A DNA stretch of 19,381 bases, taken from Actinomycetota bacterium. Its GTDB lineage: Bacteria > Actinomycetota > Actinomycetes > Nanopelagicales > Nanopelagicaceae. Below, piece by piece: positions 6,271 to 14,576 of this stretch (the stretch's first letter is position 1; each line of letters begins with the position of its first letter). Made by a program: the position numbers and the translations under genes. The stretch is from positions 1 through 19,381 of the forward strand of contig RGYL01000006.1 of NCBI GenBank assembly GCA_010032085.1. Reading direction: 5' to 3'. The notes under the pieces are model-generated. The model had not been told where the DNA came from. It saw only the letters and a list, made by a program, of their open reading frames with translations, and made no database searches.

Positions 6271-7649
6271 TCAAGTTCTTGGCGCATGAGATTGCTGCGA
6301 TCATGGGCGGGACCTATAAAGGTGAGGCCAATCTTGAAGTCAGCGGTGAGTTTATATTCGATTCACGCCTGGCAAATGAGGGATCGGTGTTTATCGCGCT
6401 TAAAGGTGAAGCGCGTGATGGCCACGAATTCGTACCAGCTGCACTTGAAAATGGCGCGGTACTTTCCATCGTCACTAAGGATGTTTTGGGTAATCACATC
6501 ATCGTTTCCGATGTGCTTGTTGCTATCGCCAAGTTCGCTCATCATTTAAGAGAAGAACTAACTCAACTGAAAGTTATAGCAATAACTGGCTCGCAAGGAA
6601 AAACGACAACTAAAGATATGTTGAATTCAATACTCTCGGCGCAGGGCGAAACAATTGCTCCAGTTGGCTCCTATAACAACGATATTGGAGTTCCCATAAC
6701 CCTGCTTCGTTGCACTAAGACTACAAAGTATGTAATTCTGGAAATGGGAGCACGTCATGAAGGAGATATTGCACGCTTAACCGAGTTAGCGGCTCCTGAT
6801 GTAGGAGTGGTTCTAAAAGTAGGCAGCGCTCACCTCGGAGAGTTCGGTTCACGAGAGGGAATCGCACGCACTAAAGGAGAGTTAATCCGCGGATTAAAGT
6901 CGAGCGCGGTTGCGGTCCTTGGAACATATGATGAATTCACTCCAAAAATGGCCGATGCGCTACCTAACCGGAAAATCCTCTTTGGAGAAACTTCATCTTG
7001 CACGGTACGAGCGGCTGATATTGAAATGCACGGCGGCTTTCCCAGTTTTGATTTAGTAACTCCAACAGGCCGCGAGCGCGTTGAATTACAAATATTAGGA
7101 ATGCATCAGATTTCTAATGCATTGGCCGCAGCTGCAGCTGCAGTAGCGCTCGGCATTTCTACAACCGATATCGCCAGCGCACTCTCTATGCATCAAAACG
7201 CGAGCAAGTGGCGGATGGAATTGTTGGAGCTGGAGGGCTTGACTTTAATTAATGACTCTTACAACGCCAACCCGGAGAGTATGGCCGCCGCCTTACGGAC
7301 ATTAACTCTGTTGACCCAAGAGCGCGGCGGAAACTCATGGGCATTCCTAGGAAAAATGCATGAGTTAGGTGTCGACTCGCCCAAACTTCACCGCGAGATA
7401 GGTGAATTAGCTAGGGAGTTAAGGATTGATCATCTTGTTGCTATTGGAGAAAGCGAATTTATTACGGGACTTAGCGGCGGGATTACCACTCACTTTTTTG
7501 CAAATCCGGAAGAGGCGAGTGCGCTTCTCAATCAATTAGCTGCTGGAGATGTAGTTTTAGTCAAGGCTTCGCGTGCTGAACATCTTGAATTGATTGCTGA
7601 GAAGATTAAGAGTTATTGGTCGGCACAAGCGGAAGGAGAGAGATCTTGA
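6267..7649 (+). CDS. murF: UDP-MurNAc-tripeptide:D-Ala-D-Ala ligase MurF
   Basis: MurF attaches the D-Ala-D-Ala dipeptide and completes the UDP-MurNAc-pentapeptide. The 460-residue product has the MurF N-terminal domain with FDSRLANEGSVFIALKG (31-47), the P-loop ITGSQGKTTTKDM (106-118, K112), and the family motif NDSYNANPESM in the C-terminal part. The first domain FDSR.. and the SYNANP motif separate it from MurC/D/E paralogues. The start ATG overlaps the murE stop in an ATGA arrangement, and its own stop TGA overlaps the TTG start of mraY. The Ddl ligase that supplies its dipeptide substrate is not in the window, as is normal for actinobacterial clusters. Confidence 0.97.
   Translation: MIKFLAHEIAAIMGGTYKGEANLEVSGEFIFDSRLANEGSVFIALKGEARDGHEFVPAALENGAVLSIVTKDVLGNHIIVSDVLVAIAKFAHHLREELTQLKVIAITGSQGKTTTKDMLNSILSAQGETIAPVGSYNNDIGVPITLLRCTKTTKYVILEMGARHEGDIARLTELAAPDVGVVLKVGSAHLGEFGSREGIARTKGELIRGLKSSAVAVLGTYDEFTPKMADALPNRKILFGETSSCTVRAADIEMHGGFPSFDLVTPTGRERVELQILGMHQISNALAAAAAAVALGISTTDIASALSMHQNASKWRMELLELEGLTLINDSYNANPESMAAALRTLTLLTQERGGNSWAFLGKMHELGVDSPKLHREIGELARELRIDHLVAIGESEFITGLSGGITTHFFANPEEASALLNQLAAGDVVLVKASRAEHLELIAEKIKSYWSAQAEGERS
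7633..7638 (+). promoter_or_regulatory. Shine-Dalgarno site that fixes the mraY TTG start
   Basis: AAGGAG lies inside the last codons of murF, 7 nt before TTG 7646. This supports 7646 as the mraY start rather than the in-frame TTG at 7616, and makes mraY translation dependent on ribosomes finishing murF. Confidence 0.75.
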
Positions 7650-8701
7650 GAGGTATCTTGATTGGTGGAGCGCTCGCATTCTTATTGAGTTTCTTTCTAA
7701 CTCCGGCATTTATAAAGTTCTTGGCGCGACGCGGGTATGGACAACAGATCCGTGATGATGGTCCAAAGACCCACCACGTTAAGCGTGGCACGCCTACTAT
7801 GGGTGGAGCAGTTCTCATCTTTGCTGCCTTAGCCGGCTATTTCGCATCACATCTTGCAACTAATGTGCCTATAACCACCTCAGCCTTATTGGTAATCGGG
7901 CTAATTATCGGGTTGGGTGCAGTCGGCTTCTTGGATGATTGGCTAAAGGTTGTTAAGCAACGTTCTCTAGGCCTGCGGGCACGCGAAAAGTTGCTCGGTC
8001 AAGCAATCGTTGCAGGAGCCTTTGGCTATTTAGCAACAAGGTTTCCAGATGAGATAGGAAATACTCCGCTCTCGCTCTATTTATCCACGGTGCGCGATAC
8101 CACGATAAAACTTGGTCTCGTGCTCGTCATTGTTTGGGCAATCATTCTTGTACTCGGAACTAGCAATGGTGTAAATCTCACCGATGGCCTTGATGGGCTA
8201 GCAACCGGCGCGGCGATCATGTCTTTTCTAGCATTTGTTTTGATTGGCGTTTGGAAATTCGGTCAACGTTGCGAAATCGTTGTTACTAATTGTTATAACG
8301 CGCGAGATCCACTTGATATGGCGGTGCTTGCTGCTTCACTTGCAGGCGCCTGTGCCGGATTTCTATGGTGGAACGCTTCACCCGCGCGCATATTCATGGG
8401 GGATACCGGTTCACTTGCTCTAGGTGGCGCACTCGCGGGTTTAGCTATGACTTTGCGTACCGAACTATTGCTGATTCCAATTGGTGGATTGTTTGTAATC
8501 ATCACGCTTTCAGTCATCATCCAAACTACATATTTCAAACTCTCTGGGGGCAAACGAGTCTTCAAGATGGCTCCGCTACAACATCACTTTGAATTAATGG
8601 GCTGGGGCGAGGTAACAATCGTCATCAGATTCTGGATTATTGCCGGACTTTCTGTGGCAGCTGGACTTGGGCTCTTTTATGCCCAATGGGTGGTTGCTTG
8701 A
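7646..8701 (+). CDS. mraY: Phospho-MurNAc-pentapeptide translocase MraY
   Basis: MraY transfers phospho-MurNAc-pentapeptide to undecaprenyl phosphate, making lipid I at the membrane. The 351-residue protein is polytopic, with about ten hydrophobic segments. Diagnostic motifs are DDGPKTHHVKRGTPTMGG (37-54), FLDDW with the D97-D98 pair, NLTDGLDGLA (177-186), MGDTGS (251-256, D253) and HHFE (313-316). The start is TTG 7646, giving MRGILIGGALAFLLS, which matches the usual MraY N-terminus (MRxILI); an AAGGAG site supports it. A longer version from TTG 7616 adds ten residues that do not fit the family. The TTG overlaps the murF stop (TTGA). The C-terminus ends just before the murD start. Confidence 0.96.
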   Translation: MRGILIGGALAFLLSFFLTPAFIKFLARRGYGQQIRDDGPKTHHVKRGTPTMGGAVLIFAALAGYFASHLATNVPITTSALLVIGLIIGLGAVGFLDDWLKVVKQRSLGLRAREKLLGQAIVAGAFGYLATRFPDEIGNTPLSLYLSTVRDTTIKLGLVLVIVWAIILVLGTSNGVNLTDGLDGLATGAAIMSFLAFVLIGVWKFGQRCEIVVTNCYNARDPLDMAVLAASLAGACAGFLWWNASPARIFMGDTGSLALGGALAGLAMTLRTELLLIPIGGLFVIITLSVIIQTTYFKLSGGKRVFKMAPLQHHFELMGWGEVTIVIRFWIIAGLSVAAGLGLFYAQWVVA

Positions 8702-8702
8702 A

Positions 8703-10064
8703 GTGAGTTTTCTCGCCACTCTTAAGGGAAAGAATTGCTTGGTATTTGGCGCCGGCGTTACCGGAACATCAGTAATGGGATTCCTCGAAGAACATGGCGC
8801 AACGGCAATATTGATTGATGAAAAAGAAATAGCGGGAGCCATCACAAACTTAGAAAGCCTTGATTTGTCCTCTTTCTATCTTGCTATTGCCTCTCCCGGC
8901 TGGAAATTAGACCATCCCTTGATAAAGCAAGCGCGTGAGCGTGGCGTTGAGGTTATTTCTGAAATTGATCTTGCTTGGAGAGTAAAGAGTGAGTTGAGGC
9001 CAGAGCAACGTTGGTTGGCACTTACGGGTACAAATGGCAAGACCACTACAGTTCAAATGGCCGAAGCGATGTTACAAGCGAGCGGATTTCGTGCGCGTGC
9101 GTGTGGAAATGTTGGCGATCCAGTAATTGAGATTGTTACTAATTCAGATGCAGATGTATTAATACTTGAACTTTCATCATTCCAACTAAGTTGGAGCAGA
9201 GAAGCGCGATTTTATGCCAGCGCAATTCTAAATATTGCTGACGACCATATTGATTGGCATGGCTCCTTCGATGCCTACGCCAGCGCGAAATTTGAGATTG
9301 CAAAAATGAGCGAGATTCTCATAGTAAATTTTGACGATCCGGTAGTGGCTGAACGATCAAAGGCTGTCACAAATCGTGTCGTTGCATTCACTCTACAAAC
9401 TCCTAAGCCCAATGAAATTGGCCTCGTTGAAAACTTGGTAGTTGATCGAGCTTTCATCAATGGCGATGCAGAGGCGCTCTTTGAATTACATCATCTCACT
9501 CCAGCAGTTCCCCACAATCTTCTCAATGCTATGGCGGCAGCTGCCCTGGCTCGAAGTGTTGGTGCATCTAGTGAGGCGATTGCAAAAGCGCTTTCCCATT
9601 TCAAGTTAGACCATCATCGTCTAGAAGTTGTCCTGGTAAGAGATGGCATAACTTGGATTGATGATTCCAAGGCGACGAATCCACATGCGGCCCTTGCGGC
9701 GCTGCGTTCACAACTTCGCTCAATATGGATAGCTGGCGGCCTGGCCAAGGGAGCCCCGATGGAAGAGTTGATAAAGGCGGCAGCTCATCGGATCAAATAC
9801 GCGATCTTGATCGGGACAGATGCTAATTTGATTGCAGAAGCTTTAAGACTTCACGCCCCTTTGATCGAATATGTATTCATTGACCCGCAGTTAAAAGGTA
9901 AAGAATTGATGCTGGAAGTTGTAAAAGCCGCAAAGGCGCGAGCCCTTGAGGGGGATTGCGTTCTACTCGCTCCTGCCTGTGCTTCCATGGATCAATTTAA
10001 GAACTATGCCGAGCGGGGAGAACTCTTCGCCACTGCTGTAAAGGAATTAGTTGATGCAAAGTAA
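8703..10064 (+). CDS. murD: UDP-MurNAc-L-Ala:D-glutamate ligase MurD
   Basis: MurD adds D-glutamate to UDP-MurNAc-L-Ala. With the start at GTG 8703 the protein has 453 residues. It begins with a glycine-rich nucleotide-binding motif CLVFGAGVTGTSV (12-24), typical of the MurD N-terminal domain, and carries the P-loop LTGTNGKTTTVQM (107-119, K113). Later motifs include NIADDHIDWHGSF (Mg-binding and lysine region), HHRLEVV, and DDSKATNPHAALAAL, which is characteristic of MurD. Start choice is uncertain: GTG 8703 begins one base after the mraY stop, while ATG 8679 would overlap mraY by 23 nt; neither has a strong Shine-Dalgarno sequence. The 3' end overlaps ftsW by 11 nt. Confidence 0.95.
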   Translation: MSFLATLKGKNCLVFGAGVTGTSVMGFLEEHGATAILIDEKEIAGAITNLESLDLSSFYLAIASPGWKLDHPLIKQARERGVEVISEIDLAWRVKSELRPEQRWLALTGTNGKTTTVQMAEAMLQASGFRARACGNVGDPVIEIVTNSDADVLILELSSFQLSWSREARFYASAILNIADDHIDWHGSFDAYASAKFEIAKMSEILIVNFDDPVVAERSKAVTNRVVAFTLQTPKPNEIGLVENLVVDRAFINGDAEALFELHHLTPAVPHNLLNAMAAAALARSVGASSEAIAKALSHFKLDHHRLEVVLVRDGITWIDDSKATNPHAALAALRSQLRSIWIAGGLAKGAPMEELIKAAAHRIKYAILIGTDANLIAEALRLHAPLIEYVFIDPQLKGKELMLEVVKAAKARALEGDCVLLAPACASMDQFKNYAERGELFATAVKELVDAK

Positions 10065-11232
10065 CAAGGCTCTTTTTTCTCGTCCGACCTCGGCTTACTA
10101 CTTGATCCTTGGTTCCACGCTGATTCTCTCTGCTTTAGGTCTTGTAATGGTGTTGAGCGCCAGCTCGGTTAAAGCGCTAAATGAATCAGGCAATTCATTT
10201 GCGATAGTGCTAAGACAGGCCCTATTCCTTACTCTATCTGTGGTTCTTGCCTGGTTGGCTATGAATTTGAAAGAAAGTTTGTGGCTACCACAAGCCAAGA
10301 TCGCTATTTTTCTCGCCACTATTTTTCTAATTCTTCCGCAGATTCCGGGATTGGGTAAAGAAGTTGGTGGTAATAGAAATTGGATTGCAATTGGCAGCTT
10401 TTCGCTCCAGCCAAGTGAGTTTGCCAAGCTGGCTCTAATCCTTTGGTGCGCATATCGACTTCGCATTCATGATAAGCGGATACTTGAACGTGGCGTCAGC
10501 AATCCGCTACCGCTAGTTGCTCCGGGAATCGCAATTGTTTTAGCACTTGTAATGCTCGGCGATGATCTCGGTACTGCTGCTGTCATTGCGGGGATTGTGG
10601 GCGGAATTTTGTTTATCGCTGGCATGCAAGCCCGATATTTTGCAACGCTTCTTGCCTTTGGAATCGTGACCTTTGCAGCCTTTGTTTTAACAAGTCCAAA
10701 CCGCCTCTCAAGATTCTCGGCATTCTGGGACCCCTTCTCCGAGGAGAACTACAAGAGCGCTGGTTGGCAACAGGCACATAGCATCTTGGGTCTAGCATCG
10801 GGCGGACCACTTGGTACGGGGCTTGGTTCGAGTAAGCAGAAATGGGGAAATCTCCCCGAGGCGCATACTGACTTTATTTTCTCAGTGATTGGCGAAGAAC
10901 TTGGATTGCTGGGAACGCTCACTGTTTTAGTTCTCTACGCACTTCTAATTCTGGCAATCTTTAGAGTTGCGCTAAGGGCGAAGAATAGTTTTGATCGATA
11001 TGTAACCGCTGGAATCGGATGCTGGATAGCAGTCCAAGTAATAATGAATATCGGCACCGTTCTAAGCGTTATGCCTGTGGTTGGCGTAACTTTGCCTTTC
11101 ATCTCTTATGGTGGCTCCTCTCTCCTTGCCACATTTATCGCAATTGGCTTTGTACTCGGAGTCCTACGACGCGATCCAGAAATCGCCAGCGAATTAAAGG
11201 CACGTAAGGTGGCAAGAAGCGCGAGAGGATAG
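10054..11232 (+). CDS. ftsW: Septal peptidoglycan glycosyltransferase FtsW (SEDS family)
   Basis: FtsW polymerises lipid II into septal glycan strands together with FtsI. The 392-residue protein has about ten membrane segments and the SEDS signatures GGNRNWIAIGSFSLQPSEFAKL (105-126), GDDLGTA (169-175), a long extracellular loop with GLGSSKQKWGNLPEAHTDFIFSVIGEELG (256-284), and ISYGGSS (350-356). D273 in the AHTDF motif corresponds to the catalytic aspartate of FtsW/RodA. The start ATG 10054 is preferred over TTG 10051 because AAGGA (10041-10045) is 8 nt upstream. It overlaps murD by 11 nt. The C-terminal cytoplasmic tail is short and basic. Placement among Mur genes and the QPSEF motif favour FtsW over RodA. 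Confidence 0.95.
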   Translation: MQSNKALFSRPTSAYYLILGSTLILSALGLVMVLSASSVKALNESGNSFAIVLRQALFLTLSVVLAWLAMNLKESLWLPQAKIAIFLATIFLILPQIPGLGKEVGGNRNWIAIGSFSLQPSEFAKLALILWCAYRLRIHDKRILERGVSNPLPLVAPGIAIVLALVMLGDDLGTAAVIAGIVGGILFIAGMQARYFATLLAFGIVTFAAFVLTSPNRLSRFSAFWDPFSEENYKSAGWQQAHSILGLASGGPLGTGLGSSKQKWGNLPEAHTDFIFSVIGEELGLLGTLTVLVLYALLILAIFRVALRAKNSFDRYVTAGIGCWIAVQVIMNIGTVLSVMPVVGVTLPFISYGGSSLLATFIAIGFVLGVLRRDPEIASELKARKVARSARG

Positions 11233-11236
11233 AGCC

Positions 11237-12331
11237 ATGGGTCGGCGCATAGTCCTTGCCGGTGGTGGAACTGCTGGCCATATCGAGCCCGCACTTGCAG
11301 TAGCAGATGCTTTGCAGCGGATTGATTCAAATATTGCTCTCGAGTTCCTTGGAACATCAAATGGTTTGGAGAAATTACTTGTTCCGCAGCGCGGCTATCT
11401 CCTCAGAACAATTCCCAAAGCGGTGCTTCCTCGAAAAATTTCGTTAACCGCGCTCACCTTTCCCTTTAAATTACTTTCCGGAATCTTCAAAGCGCGCCAA
11501 GTTATAAAAGGTGCAGATTTACTGATCGGATTTGGTGGCTACGTTAGCGCTTCCGCTTATTTGGGCGCGCGCCTTGCTGGAGTAAAGATTTTGATTCATG
11601 AGGCGAACGCTCGCCCAGGTTGGGCTAATCGTCTCGGGCGCCGAATTGCAGAAGTCGTTGCAGTTAACTTTGAGAGCGTGAGATTGCAGTGGCCCGGCTC
11701 AATCCTCACCGGAATGCCAATCAGAAGAGCGATAACAGAAGTTACGCGGTTGAGCGATACCGAATCGAAGAAGTTTCGTGAATTACATGCGACAACTTGG
11801 GGATTTGATCCCAAGCGGCCCATCATCGCTATCTTCGGAGGCTCTCAGGGTTCTATTCGAATAAATGATGCGGTAAAACAGTATCTAAAGAATCCAGAAA
11901 CTGAGATTCAACTTCTACATGCGCTAGGAAGCAATAATTCATTGCCGGCTGCCACGGCAAATTACCTACCATTGCAATACTTTCATGACATGGCATCGAT
12001 ATATGGATCAGCTGATCTGCTGATCACGCGAAGTGGCGCAGTAACCTGCTCAGAGTTACTCACTGTTGCAAAGTTTGCAATTCTCATCCCTTTGGCTCAT
12101 GGAAATGGCGAGCAGATCGAGAACGCGCGCCAACTGGTAGATCAAAATCGCGCAGTAATGGTCAAAGATGAAGAGTTTGATGGCAAATGGTTGACTCAAA
12201 ATTTGAAACCTATAGTGGAGCAAGCTCGCTCCAGGAAACTAGTATCAAGTGAGCTTCACTTGAAGGCGGCTGAGCGAATTGCAGAACTTGCTATGGAAGT
12301 AATCAGACCCAATTCACAGGGCGGCGCATAA
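11237..12331 (+). CDS. murG: UDP-GlcNAc:lipid I N-acetylglucosaminyltransferase MurG
   Basis: MurG converts lipid I to lipid II on the inner face of the membrane. The 364-residue protein is a GT28 (GT-B fold) enzyme with the N-terminal glycine loop GGGTAGHIEPALA (9-21), HEANARPG (121-128), the second glycine loop GGSQGS (201-206), RSGAVTCSEL (265-274) and HGNGEQ (288-293), the last two contacting UDP-GlcNAc. All key motifs are intact and the length is normal. The start ATG 11237 is 4 bp after the ftsW stop, with GAGAGGA (11223-11229) as a ribosome binding site inside ftsW. The stop TAA shares one base with the ATG of murC (TAATG). Confidence 0.96.
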   Translation: MGRRIVLAGGGTAGHIEPALAVADALQRIDSNIALEFLGTSNGLEKLLVPQRGYLLRTIPKAVLPRKISLTALTFPFKLLSGIFKARQVIKGADLLIGFGGYVSASAYLGARLAGVKILIHEANARPGWANRLGRRIAEVVAVNFESVRLQWPGSILTGMPIRRAITEVTRLSDTESKKFRELHATTWGFDPKRPIIAIFGGSQGSIRINDAVKQYLKNPETEIQLLHALGSNNSLPAATANYLPLQYFHDMASIYGSADLLITRSGAVTCSELLTVAKFAILIPLAHGNGEQIENARQLVDQNRAVMVKDEEFDGKWLTQNLKPIVEQARSRKLVSSELHLKAAERIAELAMEVIRPNSQGGA

Positions 12332-13692
12332 TGAATTGGCTGGGTTTAAAGGTGCATTTTGTCGGTATTGGTGGCTCCGGAATGAGTGGAATTGCAAAGG
12401 TTATGGCGGCGCGGGGCGCAAAGGTCTCAGGAAGCGATCTGCACGAAACCTCTACCTTAGATGGACTTCGCTCCATGGGCATGACGGTTTTTACCGGCCA
12501 CGATGCTGCGCATGTAAATGAAGTTGATCTCGTAGTTCGCTCTAGCGCGATATCCGATGCAAATGTCGAACTAGTAAAGGCGAGGGCCGAAGGAATTGAG
12601 GTCCTGGGTCGAGCCGAAGCGCTAAGTCGCCTCCTGATTGGAAAGACTTCCGTTGCGATAGCTGGAACTCATGGCAAAACGACCACCACATCGATGTTGA
12701 CTGTGGCGCTACAGAGTTGCGGCCTTGATCCATCCTTTGCGATTGGAGCATCGCTGCGCAACTTTGGCACAAATGCTCACCACGGTTCGGGTGAAATTTT
12801 CGTCGTAGAAGCCGATGAATCAGATGGTTCCTTTACTTCATATCAGCCCAACGGCGCAATCATCACAAATATTGAGTTAGATCATGTTGATAACTTTAAG
12901 GATCTCGCTAGTATCGATTCTCTCTTTGAAGATTTTGTTAGAACAATAAAAAATCATCTAGTTATTTGTATTGATGATGAAGGTTCCCGTCGTCTTCTAA
13001 AAAAAATCGGTAATTCAAAGTTAGAGATACTTACATACGGTACGAGCGGGGACCCAGATCTCTTACTTGACCGGATCTACCTAGGTCCACGTGATTCCAA
13101 GGCGCGGCTTGTTTTCCGCGGGAAGGTCTGGGGAGAGTTAGAGCTGGTAATTCCGGGGCGACATAACTTGCTAAATGCCGCAGCCGCAATAGCGATGGGT
13201 CACCAGCTGGGAGCCCCTTATCAAGCTCTGATGACAGGTCTATCTAAGTTCACGGGCGCACGTAGAAGATTTGAGATTCGCGGAAGTTCAAAAGGTGTAA
13301 CTGTTATTGATGACTACGGGCACCATCCAACCGAGGTGCGCGCAACTTTAGAGACAGCGCGAAATTTCGCCGGCGCAGGGCGAGTGCTTGTAATTTTCCA
13401 ACCTCATCGCTTCTCTAGAACAGCCGTTTTTGCAGAGGAATTCGCCACTGAACTTGCCAGGGCAGATCACACCTATTTGCTAGAAATTTATCCCGCCAGC
13501 GAGAGTCCAATTCCGGGAATTACTTCTGGGGTGATTGCATCAAAGATGTCTGCCGGATCAGTAACTTATGAACCATCGATGCCGGAAGTAATTGCAAAAG
13601 TTATTAACGAAGCGAAATCAGGTGATGTAGTTCTTACCTTGGGCGCTGGGGATGTCAGCTCCCTTGCTCCGCTAATTGTTGAGAACTTATGA
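12331..13692 (+). CDS. murC: UDP-N-acetylmuramate:L-alanine ligase MurC
   Basis: MurC starts the stem peptide by adding L-alanine to UDP-MurNAc. The 453-residue protein opens with the MurC-type glycine-rich loop HFVGIGGSGMSGIA (9-22), carries the P-loop AGTHGKTTTT (111-120, K116), and has EADESDGSF and NIELDHVDNF in the central domain. The C-terminal domain contains DDYGHHPTEVRATL and FQPHRFSRT, both diagnostic for MurC over the other Mur ligases. It overlaps murG by one base and ftsQ by four (ATGA). MurB, which makes its substrate, is not in the window. The C-terminus ends LGAGDVSSLAP, as expected for the family. Confidence 0.97.
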   Translation: MNWLGLKVHFVGIGGSGMSGIAKVMAARGAKVSGSDLHETSTLDGLRSMGMTVFTGHDAAHVNEVDLVVRSSAISDANVELVKARAEGIEVLGRAEALSRLLIGKTSVAIAGTHGKTTTTSMLTVALQSCGLDPSFAIGASLRNFGTNAHHGSGEIFVVEADESDGSFTSYQPNGAIITNIELDHVDNFKDLASIDSLFEDFVRTIKNHLVICIDDEGSRRLLKKIGNSKLEILTYGTSGDPDLLLDRIYLGPRDSKARLVFRGKVWGELELVIPGRHNLLNAAAAIAMGHQLGAPYQALMTGLSKFTGARRRFEIRGSSKGVTVIDDYGHHPTEVRATLETARNFAGAGRVLVIFQPHRFSRTAVFAEEFATELARADHTYLLEIYPASESPIPGITSGVIASKMSAGSVTYEPSMPEVIAKVINEAKSGDVVLTLGAGDVSSLAPLIVENL

Positions 13693-14438
13693 AGCGGATA
13701 GCAATTCCGATAGTTGCCCTTGTCGTAGTGGGCGCTTCATATTTACTGGGCTGGTCTGAAGTGCTTCCCGTTAAGAAAGTAACAATTGATGAAAAGAACC
13801 AAGGGATTGTTAAGGAGTTAAATGCGAAATTAGCTGAAGGTACTAACCCGATAATCATTGGTAAACCAATTGCTCGGGTAGATCGGCGCGCTGTCGCACT
13901 TCGCCTTCGGGAATTAATCTGGGTAGATGATGTCCGCGTAAAGAGGAATTTTTTCTCTGGAGAGGTAAAGGTTTCGGTCTCACCGCGCGCAGCACTTGCC
14001 CAACTTGATGCTAGTCAGGCCATCACAAGTGCCAACCCAAGTGAGGCCTCATTCTTAAGCACTGACCTGGAGATTTTCTATGTCCCCAGGGAAGAGGTTG
14101 CAAAAGCGGCCAAGAGTGGCGATGTTGACTGGCTATCCCTACCAACACTCTTGCTCGGTTTTGATGAGAAAGCCCTAAAGGAGGATGTAAACGTGCTCAT
14201 CGCGGCGCTCAAGGATTCAGGAGCCGAGTTAAAGAGCATTGCCGCCCCAAATCGAGAGACGTTGCGCAGCCAGGTGCGGATAAACGGGCGTGAATTGGAT
14301 ATTTCGTGGGGAAGTGTCAAAGAACTAGATCTGAAATTTGAAGTAATGAATCGTTTGCTAGAGCTAAAGGCAAATAAAAATGTGAAACGAATTGATTTGA
14401 GTTCGCCAACATCACCGATAGTTTCAAATAACTCCTAA
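13689..14438 (+). CDS. ftsQ: Cell division protein FtsQ (POTRA domain)
   Basis: FtsQ links early and late division proteins and binds FtsL/FtsB outside the membrane. The 249-residue protein has only about three cytoplasmic residues before a membrane segment at residues 4-21. A POTRA-like domain follows (about 27-95) with LPVKKVTIDE, then the FtsQ-type LRELIWVDDVRVKRNFFSGEVKVSVSPRAALAQL. The C-terminal part (about 100-249) is the FtsQ/DivIB domain and is divergent. Many actinobacterial FtsQ proteins have a much longer cytoplasmic tail; here the ATG overlaps the murC stop (ATGA), and no longer start is available. A 138-bp gap separates it from ftsZ. Confidence 0.92.
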   Translation: MKRIAIPIVALVVVGASYLLGWSEVLPVKKVTIDEKNQGIVKELNAKLAEGTNPIIIGKPIARVDRRAVALRLRELIWVDDVRVKRNFFSGEVKVSVSPRAALAQLDASQAITSANPSEASFLSTDLEIFYVPREEVAKAAKSGDVDWLSLPTLLLGFDEKALKEDVNVLIAALKDSGAELKSIAAPNRETLRSQVRINGRELDISWGSVKELDLKFEVMNRLLELKANKNVKRIDLSSPTSPIVSNNS

Positions 14439-14529
14439 AAAATTCGGCAGCAAAATTTCGTCACTTCTTTCGTGTCGGTGTTTGCTAGTGCATGGCTGCC
14501 CGCCTACTTTTGCGCGCACACTTCGGGGA

Positions 14530-14560
14530 AACCCTAAGTCTAAAGTTGAGAATTAGGGTT
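14530..14560 (+). promoter_or_regulatory. Perfect inverted repeat in the ftsZ upstream region
   Basis: AACCCTAA (14530-14537) and TTAGGGTT (14553-14560) are perfect 8-bp inverted repeats with a 15-nt spacer, ending 3 bp before the purine-rich ribosome binding site AGAGAGG (14564-14570). In RNA this would form an 8-bp hairpin just upstream of the site; in DNA the half-site centres are 23 bp apart, about two helical turns, as for a dimeric repressor. There is no T-tract, so it is not a terminator. The rest of the 14439-14576 gap shows no gene, and I could not identify a convincing -35/-10 pair. Confidence 0.6.
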
Positions 14561-14576
14561 AAAAGAGAGGCAAATC

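Noticed and set aside
7126..7146. GCAGCT-like tandem repeat in murF
   Set aside because: It encodes an alanine run in a helix of the central domain; the repeat is explained by coding.
8640..8702. Longer murD reading frame from TTG 8640 or ATG 8679 inside mraY
   Set aside because: The added residues lie in the mraY coding end and do not fit MurD; GTG 8703 starts right after the mraY stop. The ATG at 8679 cannot be fully excluded.
14446..14500. GGCAGC / GCTGCC inverted repeat in the ftsQ-ftsZ gap
   Set aside because: The arms are 6 bp with a 43-nt loop, which is expected by chance; nothing else supports it.
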